Shown piece by piece: positions 51,381-61,135 of a stretch of DNA of 64,000 nucleotides (the stretch's first letter is position 1; each line of letters starts with the position of its first letter). A program made the translations under genes and the position numbers. The DNA is from Chryseobacterium sp. G0162 (lineage in GTDB: Bacteria; Bacteroidota; Bacteroidia; Flavobacteriales; Weeksellaceae): NCBI RefSeq assembly GCF_003815715.1, contig NZ_CP033922.1, positions 2,572,001-2,636,000 on the forward strand, written 5' to 3'. The notes under the pieces are model-generated. The model saw only the letters and a program-made list of their open reading frames with translations. It was not told the origin of the DNA and did not search any database.

Positions 51381-53057
51381 ATGAAAAAATATTCTTCTAA
51401 GAGAAGTATCCAAATACTTGCACATCTTCTTCAGCAGTACGGAATTGCAGACATTGTAATTTCACCGGGATCAAGGAATGCTCCTTTGGCGATTCATTTT
51501 TCAGAAATAGACAGCTTTAATTGTTACAGTATTGTAGACGAAAGAAGTGCTGCTTTCGTAGCAATGGGGATGGCTAAAAGTGAGAAAAAACCAGTAGCAA
51601 TTACCTGTACCAGTGGATCTGCAGTAGTCAATTATTATCCGGCGGTTACGGAAGCTTTTTACCAGAACATTCCCCTTTTGGTACTGACAGCAGACCGGCC
51701 AACAGATTTTATTGATATTTTTGATGGGCAGACGATCAGGCAGAAGGATGTTTTTCATCAGCATTCTTACGGAGATTTTCAGTTACTGGAAGACAGTAAG
51801 GAGAATGCAGAAGATATTAATTTTGATACAATTAAAAAGGCTATCGAGCTTTGCTTTGAAAAGCAAGGACCGGTACATATCAATATTCCTTTGGAAGAGC
51901 CATTATATGAACTGGTATCAGAGCTTCCAACTTTTCCAACGGTTGAAAAAACAATCAAGCATAAAGAGTATGAGATCCCATCCAACCTGATTGCGGATTG
52001 GCATACGTCTCAGAGGATTATGTTGTTAGTGGGAACAAGAGATTACAGCCCAGAATTGGAAAATCAGTTGACACAACTGGTTAAAAACCATTCTGTAGTT
52101 GTACTCAGCGAAGCAAATTCCAATTTGTATCATGAGAAGTTTTTCAGACATATAGACCGCTATATCTTCAATTTTACAGAAGAAGATTATAAAACCTATG
52201 CTCCGGACCTGTTAATTACGATAGGACAGAATGTGGTTTCCAAAAAAGTAAAACAGTTTCTGAGAAGTGCAAGGCCAAAGCAACACTGGCATCTGGATGA
52301 AGTTTGGCAGCCGGATACGTATTTCTCATTGACAGAGAAAATAGAGGTAAAACCTGAGATATTCTTTTCCAAATTATTAAAGTTCATTAACCTGGAGCCA
52401 AGACCTTATTTTAATTTGTGGGATGTTTTGAGAGATAAAAAAGATGCCAAGCACCAGCAATTTTTAAATACGGTAGAATTTTCAGATTTTTATTTCTTTA
52501 ATAAAGCGGCACAAACTGTTCCTGAAAACTATAATATTCATTTCAGCAATTCGTCCGGGATCAGATATGCACAGTTGTTCGATTTTGGCAAAAGAAAAAT
52601 GTACTGCAACAGAGGAACCAGCGGAATTGATGGTTCAACATCCACTGCAATGGGATTTGCTATTAAAAATGCCAATCCAACTTTGTTGATTACCGGTGAT
52701 TTAAGCTTCTTTTATGATATCAATGGTCTTTGGAACCAGTATATTCCTCCTTTTGTAAGAATTATGATCTTCAACAACGGAGAAGGGAATATTTTCAAGA
52801 TTATTCCGGGACCTGGAAATGCCAACCCGAATACGTTAGACGAATTTATTGCCACCAAACACCGTAAAAATGCTGAGCATTTAGCCAAGCATTTCGGCTT
52901 CTCTTACATTAAGGTGGAAGATGAACTCACGTTGGACAGAGTGTTGGAGAACTTCTTCAAACCTGATGCACAACCAAAAATCCTGGAAGTAAATACTTAT
53001 GGGAAAAACAGTGCTGACATTCAGAAAGCTTACTTTAATTTCATGAAAGAAAACTAA
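51381..53057 (+). CDS. menD: 2-succinyl-5-enolpyruvyl-6-hydroxy-3-cyclohexene-1-carboxylate synthase
   Basis: Thiamine-diphosphate enzyme of menaquinone synthesis; it joins isochorismate and 2-oxoglutarate. The start VISPGSRNAPLAIHF and DERSAAFVAMGMAK are the MenD substrate-site readings. NIPLLVLTADRP and HINIPLEEPLY follow. RGTSGIDGSTSTAMGFA and GDLSFFYDINGLWNQ (about residues 411-460) form the ThDP-magnesium site. The 558-aa length is normal. No other men genes are in the window. The 3' end overlaps the convergent PabC-like gene by 4 bp. Confidence 0.96.
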   Translation: MKKYSSKRSIQILAHLLQQYGIADIVISPGSRNAPLAIHFSEIDSFNCYSIVDERSAAFVAMGMAKSEKKPVAITCTSGSAVVNYYPAVTEAFYQNIPLLVLTADRPTDFIDIFDGQTIRQKDVFHQHSYGDFQLLEDSKENAEDINFDTIKKAIELCFEKQGPVHINIPLEEPLYELVSELPTFPTVEKTIKHKEYEIPSNLIADWHTSQRIMLLVGTRDYSPELENQLTQLVKNHSVVVLSEANSNLYHEKFFRHIDRYIFNFTEEDYKTYAPDLLITIGQNVVSKKVKQFLRSARPKQHWHLDEVWQPDTYFSLTEKIEVKPEIFFSKLLKFINLEPRPYFNLWDVLRDKKDAKHQQFLNTVEFSDFYFFNKAAQTVPENYNIHFSNSSGIRYAQLFDFGKRKMYCNRGTSGIDGSTSTAMGFAIKNANPTLLITGDLSFFYDINGLWNQYIPPFVRIMIFNNGEGNIFKIIPGPGNANPNTLDEFIATKHRKNAEHLAKHFGFSYIKVEDELTLDRVLENFFKPDAQPKILEVNTYGKNSADIQKAYFNFMKEN

Positions 53058-53680
53058 AGATCAAGATATTCTTCATTTCCTGGCAGATTCATAATTCTGT
53101 CAATAGGATAGATAAACATATCATCAAAGTCGTTTAAAGCATTGATGAGTTGAAAGTGGCTGAACTGCTTTATATTTTGTAGAGTAATTTCAGCCTCTTT
53201 TATTTTCTTATTTTTCAAAAGATGTTGTCTTTGTACTCCATTCAAAAGATAAGAGTTTGGAGTAAACCAGTCTTTACCCTTTAAAAATAAAAGGTTGGAA
53301 AAAGAAGTATCGGTGATATGGTTATTTTTCACAATGATGATTTCCTCCGCTTTGGATTTCATCTTCATTTTATCTAATTCTTTGCGGTCTTCAAATTTGA
53401 ATGAGTAATCGAAACTATTGTTTTCTACCAGTTGGAAATCCTGAATTTCAGGGATCGCGTAAGGAATCATCTGAGTGCGAATTCTTTTGTCAAGATCATA
53501 GGAAATTCTTAGCTTGAAAAGCCCGTCTTCATCATGCTCCAGATTTTTGTAGATTTTGGCCAGATCAATAGAACTCTCTTTTCCAAAATGAGAGAATGTT
53601 TGATTAACACGTTTTTGATGGAGTTCTAATAGAAAAATCTCCTGATCTTCTACCTTAATGCTTTCAATGAATTGGGACAT
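53054..53680 (-). CDS. aminotransferase class IV, 4-amino-4-deoxychorismate lyase-like
   Basis: 208-aa PLP-dependent fold-type IV protein. It opens ELHQKRVNQTFSHFGK and ends with NLLFLKGDKWFTPNSYLLNGVQRQHLL (the TPxxxLLxGxxR region of this family, shown in part). It overlaps the pabB-like gene by 17 bp, so it is most likely the lyase that converts aminodeoxychorismate to p-aminobenzoate and pyruvate for folate. It is shorter than classical PabC. The gene shares 4 bp with the end of menD. Confidence 0.8.
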   Translation of the reverse strand: MSQFIESIKVEDQEIFLLELHQKRVNQTFSHFGKESSIDLAKIYKNLEHDEDGLFKLRISYDLDKRIRTQMIPYAIPEIQDFQLVENNSFDYSFKFEDRKELDKMKMKSKAEEIIIVKNNHITDTSFSNLLFLKGKDWFTPNSYLLNGVQRQHLLKNKKIKEAEITLQNIKQFSHFQLINALNDFDDMFIYPIDRIMNLPGNEEYLDL

Positions 53681-54641
53681 AGATTTTATTTTTCATTTCC
53701 TGATATTCGTCTTCTAATTTACTCATGTGCGTTATACCGCCTCCGCTTTTGAAATAGAGCTTATTGTCCTCTTTTTCAATAAAACGTATCATTACACAGC
53801 TGTCGACATTTTCACCGTCGAACCAGCCACAAACTCCCGTGTAATATCCTCGGTCATAGCCTTCTGCCTCCAGGATTATTTCCAGCGTTTTAGGTTTTGG
53901 GGCACCTAAAATAGATCCTGCAGGAAGCAATTTTTGCATAATACTTCCTAATTTTCCGTCAAATTCAGGTTTTAATATTCCTGAAATTTCCGAACTCATG
54001 GCATATAAATCTTTCTGCCGTGTTTTGAGGAAGTCAATATGCTGAAACTGATCTACACGTACATTATCTGCTACCATGCTTAGATCATTACGGAGCAAAT
54101 CTACCACTGTATAATGCTCAGCTTTTTCCTTCGGGTCATTCTTTAAGATTTCTGCCGCATTTTCTATGGAGGCATCAATAGTGCCTTTCATAGGATAAGT
54201 CAAAATTTTTCCGTCAATAATCTTTACGAAAGTTTCAGGAGAAAAAAATACAAAAAAATCTTTATAAAAAACCTTGTACTTTGCCTCGGAGTGATAAAAA
54301 ATTTCTTTAAGGCTTAAATTGGTCTCAATTTCAGTTTTTCGGGTATAATTTACCAGATAGGAATTCCCAAGACGAATATTTTTCTGAACTTTATCAAATC
54401 CTGTTTTAAAGCTTTCCAGGGTCTCCGGAAAGAATTTCCATTCTACTTTTTTATCAAGCGCTTGTTTCTGTTTTGTGGTTGAAAACATTTGAAAATCAAT
54501 TAATAACCCTGATTTTTCGATCTCATTTTCTTTATAGATTTCCACCTTCTCTGAAAGGAAATCGATCACAAAGAAATAGGGAACCTTCTGAAGGGAAAGC
54601 TCGTCCATTTCCATAAATTTTTGATGATTCACTGAAAACAT
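53664..54641 (-). CDS. pabB: aminodeoxychorismate synthase component I (PabB-like)
   Basis: Chorismate-binding enzyme of 325 aa, short because the N-terminal part before the catalytic domain is reduced. The domain shows NSYLVNYTRKTEI, PETFVKIIDGKILTYPMKGTID, ERLRND-like VVDLLRNDLSMVADNVRV, LPAGSILGAPKPKTLEII and the last block YFKSGGGITHMSKLEDEYQEMKNK, partly quoted. It makes aminodeoxychorismate for folate together with a glutamine amidotransferase not seen here. It is translationally coupled to the PabC-like gene (17-bp overlap). Confidence 0.88.
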   Translation of the reverse strand: MFSVNHQKFMEMDELSLQKVPYFFVIDFLSEKVEIYKENEIEKSGLLIDFQMFSTTKQKQALDKKVEWKFFPETLESFKTGFDKVQKNIRLGNSYLVNYTRKTEIETNLSLKEIFYHSEAKYKVFYKDFFVFFSPETFVKIIDGKILTYPMKGTIDASIENAAEILKNDPKEKAEHYTVVDLLRNDLSMVADNVRVDQFQHIDFLKTRQKDLYAMSSEISGILKPEFDGKLGSIMQKLLPAGSILGAPKPKTLEIILEAEGYDRGYYTGVCGWFDGENVDSCVMIRFIEKEDNKLYFKSGGGITHMSKLEDEYQEMKNKIYVPIH

Positions 54642-54685
54642 TCGGCAAAAATACTTATTGATGTTTACTTTTGCATAAAATTTTT

Positions 54686-55411
54686 ATGATGCAGAGTAAA
54701 TATCCTCAGAAACCGGGAATTGATTTTATATTGAAGCAGGCTTTTTTCTATTGGAATAAAACACTGGTTTTTCAGTTGATGTTTTCAATGATATTTTTTG
54801 GAATCTTTCTTACCTCTCTTTTCTTCTTCGGAGACAGGTATGGAATATGGGAGCAGAATCAGGTGCTTACGGAAGCTTTGAAAGAAGGAACAAAGGCCTA
54901 TATGGAAAAGATAGGACAATTAAGTGCTACTGAAAACTATCAGATGTTTACTCTTGCCATCTGGGCAACTACAGCATTTCTATATCCTCTGAATCTGGGA
55001 ATGTTCCAGATCTTCAGAAAACTGGATCTTAACGAAAAAATTGAACTGGGAGATTTGTTTGTAGGGTATAACGGAATTAACTTTTTTAAATATCTGGGAT
55101 ATTATCTTTTCTGGTTTATGATTTATAGGTTTACAGTTCCTACGATTCTTTTGGCCATTATTTGGGTAGCAGTGACGGTATTTGTAGCTCCATTGATGTT
55201 TTTTACCAATAAAAGGATATTCGAAGCCATTTCTTTAAATTTTAAAGCTCTTAAAATGTATTTTGTAGAAATCATGGTGTGTGTCTTCGTTGCTGTTCTG
55301 TTTAAATACCTGGGGTTCAGTTTGTTTTTAATTGGAGGACTTTTCACGTTTCCTTTCTGGAATGCTATGATTTATTCTTTATATAAAACAATATTTTCGG
55401 AGAAAAGCTAA
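54686..55411 (+). CDS. multi-spanning membrane protein of unknown function
   Basis: 241 aa from Met 54686 (MMQSKYPQKPGIDF); an in-frame ATG at 54671 is less likely. About five hydrophobic segments are visible, including LVFQLMFSMIFFGIFLTSLFF, a middle YLGYYLFWFMIYRFTVPTIL and a C-terminal FKYLGFSLFLIGGLFTFPFW. The next gene encodes a protein of similar plan (FxWxxY repeats, SDLFIGY/GDLFVGYNG motif before a membrane helix), so the two are probably paralogs of one integral membrane family. Possibly linked in function with the AI-2E transporter downstream. Confidence 0.7.
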   Translation: MMQSKYPQKPGIDFILKQAFFYWNKTLVFQLMFSMIFFGIFLTSLFFFGDRYGIWEQNQVLTEALKEGTKAYMEKIGQLSATENYQMFTLAIWATTAFLYPLNLGMFQIFRKLDLNEKIELGDLFVGYNGINFFKYLGYYLFWFMIYRFTVPTILLAIIWVAVTVFVAPLMFFTNKRIFEAISLNFKALKMYFVEIMVCVFVAVLFKYLGFSLFLIGGLFTFPFWNAMIYSLYKTIFSEKS

Positions 55412-55484
55412 AATTCAGTTAGGTTTAATGTGTTTTTTTATCAAAAAAAGTTAAATTTGATAAAATCATTAAAATATTTAAACT

Positions 55485-56222
55485 ATGTCTGAATTTAACG
55501 AATTTGATCAGCAAGGTTCTGTTCCCAGTAGGGAAACGGGATCAATCATTTCACATGCCTTTGAAATGTATAAAGGTGTTTTTGGGTACGCTATTGTTGC
55601 CATGATAATTTATATCGTTGGAGGGATTGTTATCCAAAGTCTTACCGGTTTCAATTCTGCAGCCATCATGGAAGAAATGAAAACTTCGGGTGATTATGGG
55701 AATTTCAGATATTGGGAAACTCCTGGGTTCTCAATGTATATGACGTTTTCCAGTCTTTTTTTACTGTTATTGACTCCGCTGTATGTAGGTTTGATCTATA
55801 TGGTGAATAAATTTAATACCAAAAATCCGATTGAATTCTCTGACCTTTTCATTGGATACCGCCAGAATTTTGTAAATATATTGATCTATAGCTTCCTTTC
55901 AGGGATTATTTCTTCTGTTGCATTGACGCTTTGCTTTCTTCCGTTTATTTTTATTTACCCATTTCTGTTATTAGGATATCCTATCTTATTATTTGAAAAC
56001 TCTTCAGCTATTGATGCTTTAAGTAAGTCATTCAATATTGCAAAAGAGAATTACGGAACACTATTAGGAGTAAGTTTCCTTGGGCTTTTAATCTCACTGG
56101 CAGGTATTATTTTATGTGGAATCGGGTTTATTTTAACGGCGCCATTCATTATGGTCGTAATGTACTCTGCTTATTGTGCTTTTGTTGGAAAGCCGAGACA
56201 AATCATGTATACAAAACAATAA
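55485..56222 (+). CDS. multi-spanning membrane protein, paralog of the upstream gene
   Basis: 245 aa. The N-terminus is cytosolic (MSEFNEFDQQGSVPSRET), then about five or six hydrophobic segments follow. The conserved stretch KNPIEFSDLFIGYRQNFVNIL corresponds to IELGDLFVGYNGINFFKYL in the preceding protein. The C-terminal half has LCFLPFIFIYPFLLLGYPILLFE and a closing AGIILCGIGFILTAPFIMVVMYS. No known family assigned. It lies 73 bp after its paralog and 17 bp before the transporter gene. Confidence 0.75.
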   Translation: MSEFNEFDQQGSVPSRETGSIISHAFEMYKGVFGYAIVAMIIYIVGGIVIQSLTGFNSAAIMEEMKTSGDYGNFRYWETPGFSMYMTFSSLFLLLLTPLYVGLIYMVNKFNTKNPIEFSDLFIGYRQNFVNILIYSFLSGIISSVALTLCFLPFIFIYPFLLLGYPILLFENSSAIDALSKSFNIAKENYGTLLGVSFLGLLISLAGIILCGIGFILTAPFIMVVMYSAYCAFVGKPRQIMYTKQ

Positions 56223-56239
56223 AAATAAAATAAAAATTG

Positions 56240-57307
56240 ATGAATAAAGACAATCAAATAAGCAGTGTTGCCATAAAGCAGATGTCTTTGCTCGCCATTA
56301 TTTTGGTGTTGGCAGGTTTAGTCTGCTTTAATCTTGCCTTGTTTATTCCATCAGTTTTAGGGGCTATTACCATTTATGTGGTTTGCAGAAAGTATAATTT
56401 CTATCTTCAGGAAGAAAAAAAGTGGAAACCTTCTCTTGCAGCTTTTGCATTAATGTTTGCAAGCCTTATCGTGCTGATCCTGCCTATTTATTTCATTGCA
56501 GATCTCATTATTGATAAATTAGGAAATGCACAGGCTTATATGGACAAATTCAATGTATTTTTGGATAAAATACATTCTTATATCCAAACCAAAACAGGTT
56601 TTGATATTTTGAGTCAGGAAAATATGGATAAGCTGAAAAGCTTTGTAGGGAAATTTTCTACCTCAGCATTGAGTGGGACATTCAATACCCTGACAGTAAT
56701 AATGTCCATGTACTTTATCCTGTATTTTATGTTGGAAAAGCCGAGATTGTTTGAGAGAATTCTAACGAATTCGGCGCCTTTAAAACGATCAAACGTTTCA
56801 TTGCTGGGCGAGAAACTAAGGAAACTCATCATGGCCAATGCAATTGGTATTCCTGTAGTTGCTATTGGGCAGGGAATCGTATCACTTATCGGATATCTGA
56901 TTTTTGGAGCTCCGGGAGCTGTGTTATTATTTGCTCTGACTGCAGCTTCTTCTGTTATTCCGGTTGTAGGAACGGCTATTGTGTATGTCCCGGTCTGTAT
57001 ATTTATGATTGCAGAAGGCGACACCGCACAAGGGCTTGGTCTTGCAATTTATTGTGTAGTGGTAGTAGGGCTTACAGATAATCTGCTTCGTTTTACACTT
57101 TTAAAGAAACTTGAAAATATCCATCCTCTGAATACGGTATTTGGAATTATCATGGGAATGAACCTGTTTGGCTTTATGGGACTTATTTTTGGCCCTATTC
57201 TGATCTCATTTACCCTTCTTTTGATACAGGTATACAGAAATGAATTTGCTGATGAGAATGCGCCTCCTGATCTGGAGTTACCCAATCAGAATGAAGTAAT
57301 AAATTGA
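56240..57307 (+). CDS. AI-2E family transporter
   Basis: 355 aa, start ATG 56240 (a TTG three bases earlier is less likely). About eight membrane helices in the AI-2E/UPF0118 plan. The central soluble region reads DILSQENMDKLKSFVGKF, GIPVVAIGQGIVSLIGYLIFGAPGAVLLF-type helices follow, and the signature is PLNTVFGIIMGMNLFGFMGLIFGPILISF. Family members were proposed to move autoinducer-2 or ions; function here not determined. Same direction as the two preceding membrane genes. Confidence 0.9.
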   Translation: MNKDNQISSVAIKQMSLLAIILVLAGLVCFNLALFIPSVLGAITIYVVCRKYNFYLQEEKKWKPSLAAFALMFASLIVLILPIYFIADLIIDKLGNAQAYMDKFNVFLDKIHSYIQTKTGFDILSQENMDKLKSFVGKFSTSALSGTFNTLTVIMSMYFILYFMLEKPRLFERILTNSAPLKRSNVSLLGEKLRKLIMANAIGIPVVAIGQGIVSLIGYLIFGAPGAVLLFALTAASSVIPVVGTAIVYVPVCIFMIAEGDTAQGLGLAIYCVVVVGLTDNLLRFTLLKKLENIHPLNTVFGIIMGMNLFGFMGLIFGPILISFTLLLIQVYRNEFADENAPPDLELPNQNEVIN

Positions 57308-57323
57308 TTTAATTATATAAAAA

Positions 57324-57560
57324 GTGGAGGGAATAAATCCGGAAATATTAAAAGAAATCTGTGTTTTTAAAATGCCATTTGGCAAATATGAAGGAACAGT
57401 CTTGATTGATCTTCCGATAAGTTATCTGGAATGGTTCAATAAAAATGGAATGCCTAAAGGTAAATTGGGCATGCAGTTGTCAACTGTTTATGAAATTAAA
57501 TTAAATGGTTTGATGGATCTGTTAGCTCCGATCAGAGCTTCCGTAAGAAACGGATTATAA
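57324..57560 (+). CDS. DUF3820 family protein
   Basis: 78 aa with GTG start. The pattern is CVFKMPFGKYEGTVLIDLPISYLEWF and KGKLGMQLSTVYEIKLNGL, matching DUF3820, which in some proteins is attached to exonucleases. Function unknown. It is 16 bp behind the transporter gene and ends before a strong bidirectional hairpin. Confidence 0.85.
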   Translation: MEGINPEILKEICVFKMPFGKYEGTVLIDLPISYLEWFNKNGMPKGKLGMQLSTVYEIKLNGLMDLLAPIRASVRNGL

Positions 57561-57583
57561 AGAAAGTTCTGTTTTATGATATA

Positions 57584-57614
57584 AAATCGGCGGCTTCGAA
57601 GAAGCCGCCGATTT
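57584..57614. terminator. bidirectional terminator
   Basis: AAATCGGCGGCTTC and GAAGCCGCCGATTT pair perfectly over 14 bp with a GAA loop, followed by a T-run. It lies between the convergent DUF3820 and uvrB genes. Confidence 0.9.
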
Positions 57615-57629
57615 TTTTTATGAATTATT

Positions 57630-59621
57630 CTAAGCCTTTAAAGCTGCAATTTCATCTCTCAGCTTAGCCGCTTTAATAAAATCGAGATTTTTAGCTGCCG
57701 CTTCCATTTCTTTTTGCTTCTGTTCAATAATCTTTTCAACTTCATCACTGGCATAAGTAGCTTTAACTTCAGCAACCTTTTGAAGGATTTCTTTTTGGGT
57801 ATATTTTTCATCTGGAAAATCTTTGCTTCTACCCACAAGATTCTCAGATATTTTTTTATTCAGTGCTTTGGGTACCATGCCGTTATCTTCATTGTACTTC
57901 ATCTGTTTTGCACGGCGGTATTCGGTTTCATCCAATGTTGCCTGCATAGATTTGGTGATCTTATCAGCATACATAATGGCTTTTCCGTTGATATTTCTCG
58001 CAGCACGTCCCACGGTCTGAATCATGGATCTTCTGCTTCTCAGCATTCCTTCCTTATCAGCATCTAAAATAGCAACTAATGAAACTTCCGGTAAATCCAA
58101 ACCTTCTCTTAATAAGTTGACCCCAATCAAAACATCAAAAAGCCCTAACCGTAAGTCCTGCATAATCTGGATACGTTCCAGCGTTTCAACATCGGAATGA
58201 ATATATCTTGTCCTGATCCCGAATTTGGTGAAGTATTTGGTGAGCTCTTCCGCCATTTTTTTGGTTAAAGTGGTCACCAGAACTCTTTCATCAGCATCAG
58301 CTCTTTTCTGTATTTCTTCCATTAAATCATCAATCTGATTCAAGCTTGGTCTTACTTCAATAATAGGATCAAGAAGTCCGGTAGGGCGGATAATCTGTTC
58401 AATATAAGCCCCTCCTGTTTTTTCCAGTTCATAATCCGCTGGAGTTGCAGAAACATAGACTACCTGATTCTGAATGGCTTCAAATTCTTCAAACTTTAAA
58501 GGCCTGTTATCCATCGCTGCAGGAAGCCTGAATCCATATTCTACTAATGCTTCTTTTCTGCTTCGGTCACCACCATACATTGCATGAACCTGTGGAACTG
58601 TTACATGGCTTTCATCAATAACCATTAAGAAATCCTTAGGGAAATAATCAATCAGGCAGAAAGGTCTTGTTCCCGGAAGTCTGCCGTCAAGATATCGGGA
58701 ATAGTTTTCTATCCCTGAACAATATCCAAGCTCCTTGATCATTTCCAGATCCAGTTCTGTTCTTTCCTGAAGTCTTTTGGCTTCTAATGGTTTTCCTATA
58801 GAGCTGAAGAAATCTACCTGTTTTACCATGTCATCCTGAATATCTTTGATCGCTCCATTTAGTGTTTCTTTTGATGTAACAAAAAGGTTCGCCGGATAGA
58901 TCTGAATTTGGTCAAAATTATCCTCTACATTTCCGCTAACAGGATCAAAGCTTTGAATTTTTTCAATTTCATCCCCAAAAAACTGGATTCTGATCGCATT
59001 ATCTGTATAAGCAGGGAAAACATCTATGACATCTCCTTTTACACGAAACGTTCCTCTTTGAAATTCATTTAATGTTCTGGCATATAATGCATTCACTAAA
59101 GAATGCAGGAGTGCTGTTCTCGTAACTTTTTCACCAATAGCAATGGAAATTAAAGATTTATGAAATTCCGTTGGGTTCCCAATACCGTAAATGCATGAAA
59201 CGGAAGCTACGATAAGAACATCTCTTCTCCCCGAAAGAAGGCTTGCTGTAGCAGAAAGACGTAATTTTTCAACTTCTTCATTGATACTCAGGTCTTTTTC
59301 AATATAAGTTCCGGTTGTGGCAATATAAGCTTCCGGCTGATAGTAGTCATAGTAACTGACAAAGTACTCCACTGCATTTTCAGGAAAGAATTCTTTAAAC
59401 TCCATGAAAAGCTGTGCTGCCAGGGTTTTATTATGAGCAAGAACGAGGGTGGGACGTTGAACATTTTGAACAAGATTAGCAACCGTAAAGGTTTTCCCGG
59501 ATCCTGTTACCCCAAGAAGAGTCTGGTACTTTTCACCAATCTCTATTCCTGCAGTTAATTTATCAATGGCTTGGGGCTGATCCCCGGTGGGTTTGTATTC
59601 TGATTGAAGCTTGAAATCCAT
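57630..59621 (-). CDS. uvrB: excinuclease ABC subunit UvrB
   Basis: Damage-recognition helicase-like subunit of nucleotide excision repair, 663 aa. Walker A GVTGSGKT at residues 37-44, the beta-hairpin YYDYYQPEAYI, DESH in MVIDESHVTVPQVHAMYGG, GVNLLREGLDLPEV, and a C-terminal UVR motif (EMEAAAKNLDFIKAAKLRDEIAAL). The reading frame begins upstream at 59699, but a TATTTTTG -7 box at 59640-59647 lies between that and Met 59621 (MDFKLQSEYKPTGDQPQAI), so the shorter form is right. Confidence 0.97.
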   Translation of the reverse strand: MDFKLQSEYKPTGDQPQAIDKLTAGIEIGEKYQTLLGVTGSGKTFTVANLVQNVQRPTLVLAHNKTLAAQLFMEFKEFFPENAVEYFVSYYDYYQPEAYIATTGTYIEKDLSINEEVEKLRLSATASLLSGRRDVLIVASVSCIYGIGNPTEFHKSLISIAIGEKVTRTALLHSLVNALYARTLNEFQRGTFRVKGDVIDVFPAYTDNAIRIQFFGDEIEKIQSFDPVSGNVEDNFDQIQIYPANLFVTSKETLNGAIKDIQDDMVKQVDFFSSIGKPLEAKRLQERTELDLEMIKELGYCSGIENYSRYLDGRLPGTRPFCLIDYFPKDFLMVIDESHVTVPQVHAMYGGDRSRKEALVEYGFRLPAAMDNRPLKFEEFEAIQNQVVYVSATPADYELEKTGGAYIEQIIRPTGLLDPIIEVRPSLNQIDDLMEEIQKRADADERVLVTTLTKKMAEELTKYFTKFGIRTRYIHSDVETLERIQIMQDLRLGLFDVLIGVNLLREGLDLPEVSLVAILDADKEGMLRSRRSMIQTVGRAARNINGKAIMYADKITKSMQATLDETEYRRAKQMKYNEDNGMVPKALNKKISENLVGRSKDFPDEKYTQKEILQKVAEVKATYASDEVEKIIEQKQKEMEAAAKNLDFIKAAKLRDEIAALKA

Positions 59622-59807
59622 AAGAAAGAATGTATAGAACAAAAATACGAAAGAAATTATTAGGCGTGATAAAGTTTTGATGATGAATATTTTCCACATT
59701 AGTTCTTTTTATTCACACTATGTATTATAGTTGTTGTCTTAAAGTTTGAATAAGCTATTTTATGGCATTATTTTTCCATTCATTTTCGAACACCTAATCA
59801 TAATAGT

Positions 59808-61025
59808 ATGAAAATCAATCAATTTTATATTCCAATGCTTAGTCTTTTTCTGACTTTATCTTCGTGTAAAAAGAATAATGCACATGCCCAACAAACCGGA
59901 AATGAAGGGAGCGTAGAGACAGAAAAACCCAATTCTGAATATCAGCCTGCATTTAAAGGACAAACACGGATAAAGGCCGTAAAAACAAATACCGCTTACA
60001 ATGTGGAGATATTGAATAAAGACCTTGGGAAGCCATGGGGAATTATTAATTTACCGGATGGAAGGTTCCTCATCACAGATAAACGAGGATCTATGAATGT
60101 TGTATCAAAAGATGGAAAACAGGTCTCCAAGATAGAAGGCTTTCCAAAGGTAGACTCTAAAGGACAAGGGGGAATGCTTGATGTAGCATTGGATCCTGAT
60201 TTTAAAGCCAATTCTACTATTTATTTTAGTTTTTCAGAGCCATTTGGAAAAGGAAACCTTACCTCTGTAGCGAAAGGAAAATTATCAGAGGATTTTAAAT
60301 CAATTTCAGATGTAAAAGTGATTTTCCGCGCAGAACCTTCTTATGATGGAGATAAACACTATGGAAGCAGGCTTGTTTTTGATAAAGATGGAAATTTATT
60401 TGTTAGTACAGGAGAAAGATCTGATAAAGAAACAAGAGTCTATGCTCAGAAAACAGATAATTATTTAGGAAAGATCATTAAGATCACCAAAGACGGATTG
60501 CCAGCTCCAGGAAATCCATTTATAGGAAAACAAGGATATAAACCTGAAATTTATGCTTATGGAGTCCGTAATCCTCAAGGTTTAGCTATTGACCCAAACG
60601 GAAACCTTTGGGATGTGGAAATGGGACCAAGAGGAGGTGATGAAATTAATCTTATTCAGCCAGGAAAAAATTATGGATGGGGAGATGTAACCTATGGGAT
60701 TGAATATTCCGGGGCTAAAGTAGGAAAGGGTATTACCCAGAAAGAAGGTACTGAACAACCTGTTTATTATTGGGATCCGGTAATTTCTCCAAGCGGAGTT
60801 ACTTTCTATACCGGAAATATAGAAGAATGGAAAGGAAACCTTTTCATTGGATGCCTGAGTGGTGAGCATATTAACAGGATTGTGATGAAAGATAATAAAG
60901 TGGTAGGAGAGGAACGCCTTCTTGCAGACCAAAGTGAACGATTCAGAGATGTACTGGACGGAATGGATGGAAACCTCTACGCCGTCACAGATAGTGGAAA
61001 GCTTTATAGAATTTCAAAGAAATAA
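59808..61025 (+). CDS. PQQ-dependent sugar dehydrogenase lipoprotein (Asd/Glc dehydrogenase family)
   Basis: 405 aa. The N-terminus has a lipobox-like LTLSSC (Cys 20), so it is likely a lipoprotein or exported. The GSDH-type beta-propeller contains LGKPWGIINLPDGRFLITDKRG, GQGGMLDVALDPDF, HYGSRLVFDKDGNLFVSTGER, GVRNPQGLAIDPNGNLWDVEMGPRGGDEINLI and YYWDPVISPSGVTFYTG in the family order. Relatives oxidise sugars using PQQ; no PQQ synthesis genes are here. It is monocistronic with a strong terminator. Confidence 0.9.
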   Translation: MKINQFYIPMLSLFLTLSSCKKNNAHAQQTGNEGSVETEKPNSEYQPAFKGQTRIKAVKTNTAYNVEILNKDLGKPWGIINLPDGRFLITDKRGSMNVVSKDGKQVSKIEGFPKVDSKGQGGMLDVALDPDFKANSTIYFSFSEPFGKGNLTSVAKGKLSEDFKSISDVKVIFRAEPSYDGDKHYGSRLVFDKDGNLFVSTGERSDKETRVYAQKTDNYLGKIIKITKDGLPAPGNPFIGKQGYKPEIYAYGVRNPQGLAIDPNGNLWDVEMGPRGGDEINLIQPGKNYGWGDVTYGIEYSGAKVGKGITQKEGTEQPVYYWDPVISPSGVTFYTGNIEEWKGNLFIGCLSGEHINRIVMKDNKVVGEERLLADQSERFRDVLDGMDGNLYAVTDSGKLYRISKK

Positions 61026-61027
61026 GA

Positions 61028-61065
61028 AAAAGCCGGGTTGAAGATGTGCAACCCGGCTCTTTTTT
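61028..61065 (+). terminator. terminator after the sugar dehydrogenase gene
   Basis: AGCCGGGTTG and CAACCCGGCT pair over 10 bp with an 8-nt loop, followed by CTTTTTTT. The flanking AAAAA also gives a T-run on the other strand. Confidence 0.85.
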
Positions 61066-61135
61066 TGTTAAATAATTATCTGTCAATAATTGTCAAATAG
61101 GAACTTTCTGCTCCCTTTTCCAATTCCAGCCTTTA

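Noticed and set aside
59622..59699. N-terminal extension of UvrB with a hydrophobic segment
   Set aside because: A -7 box lies within the extension, the residues are not family-like, and the shorter form has the standard length.
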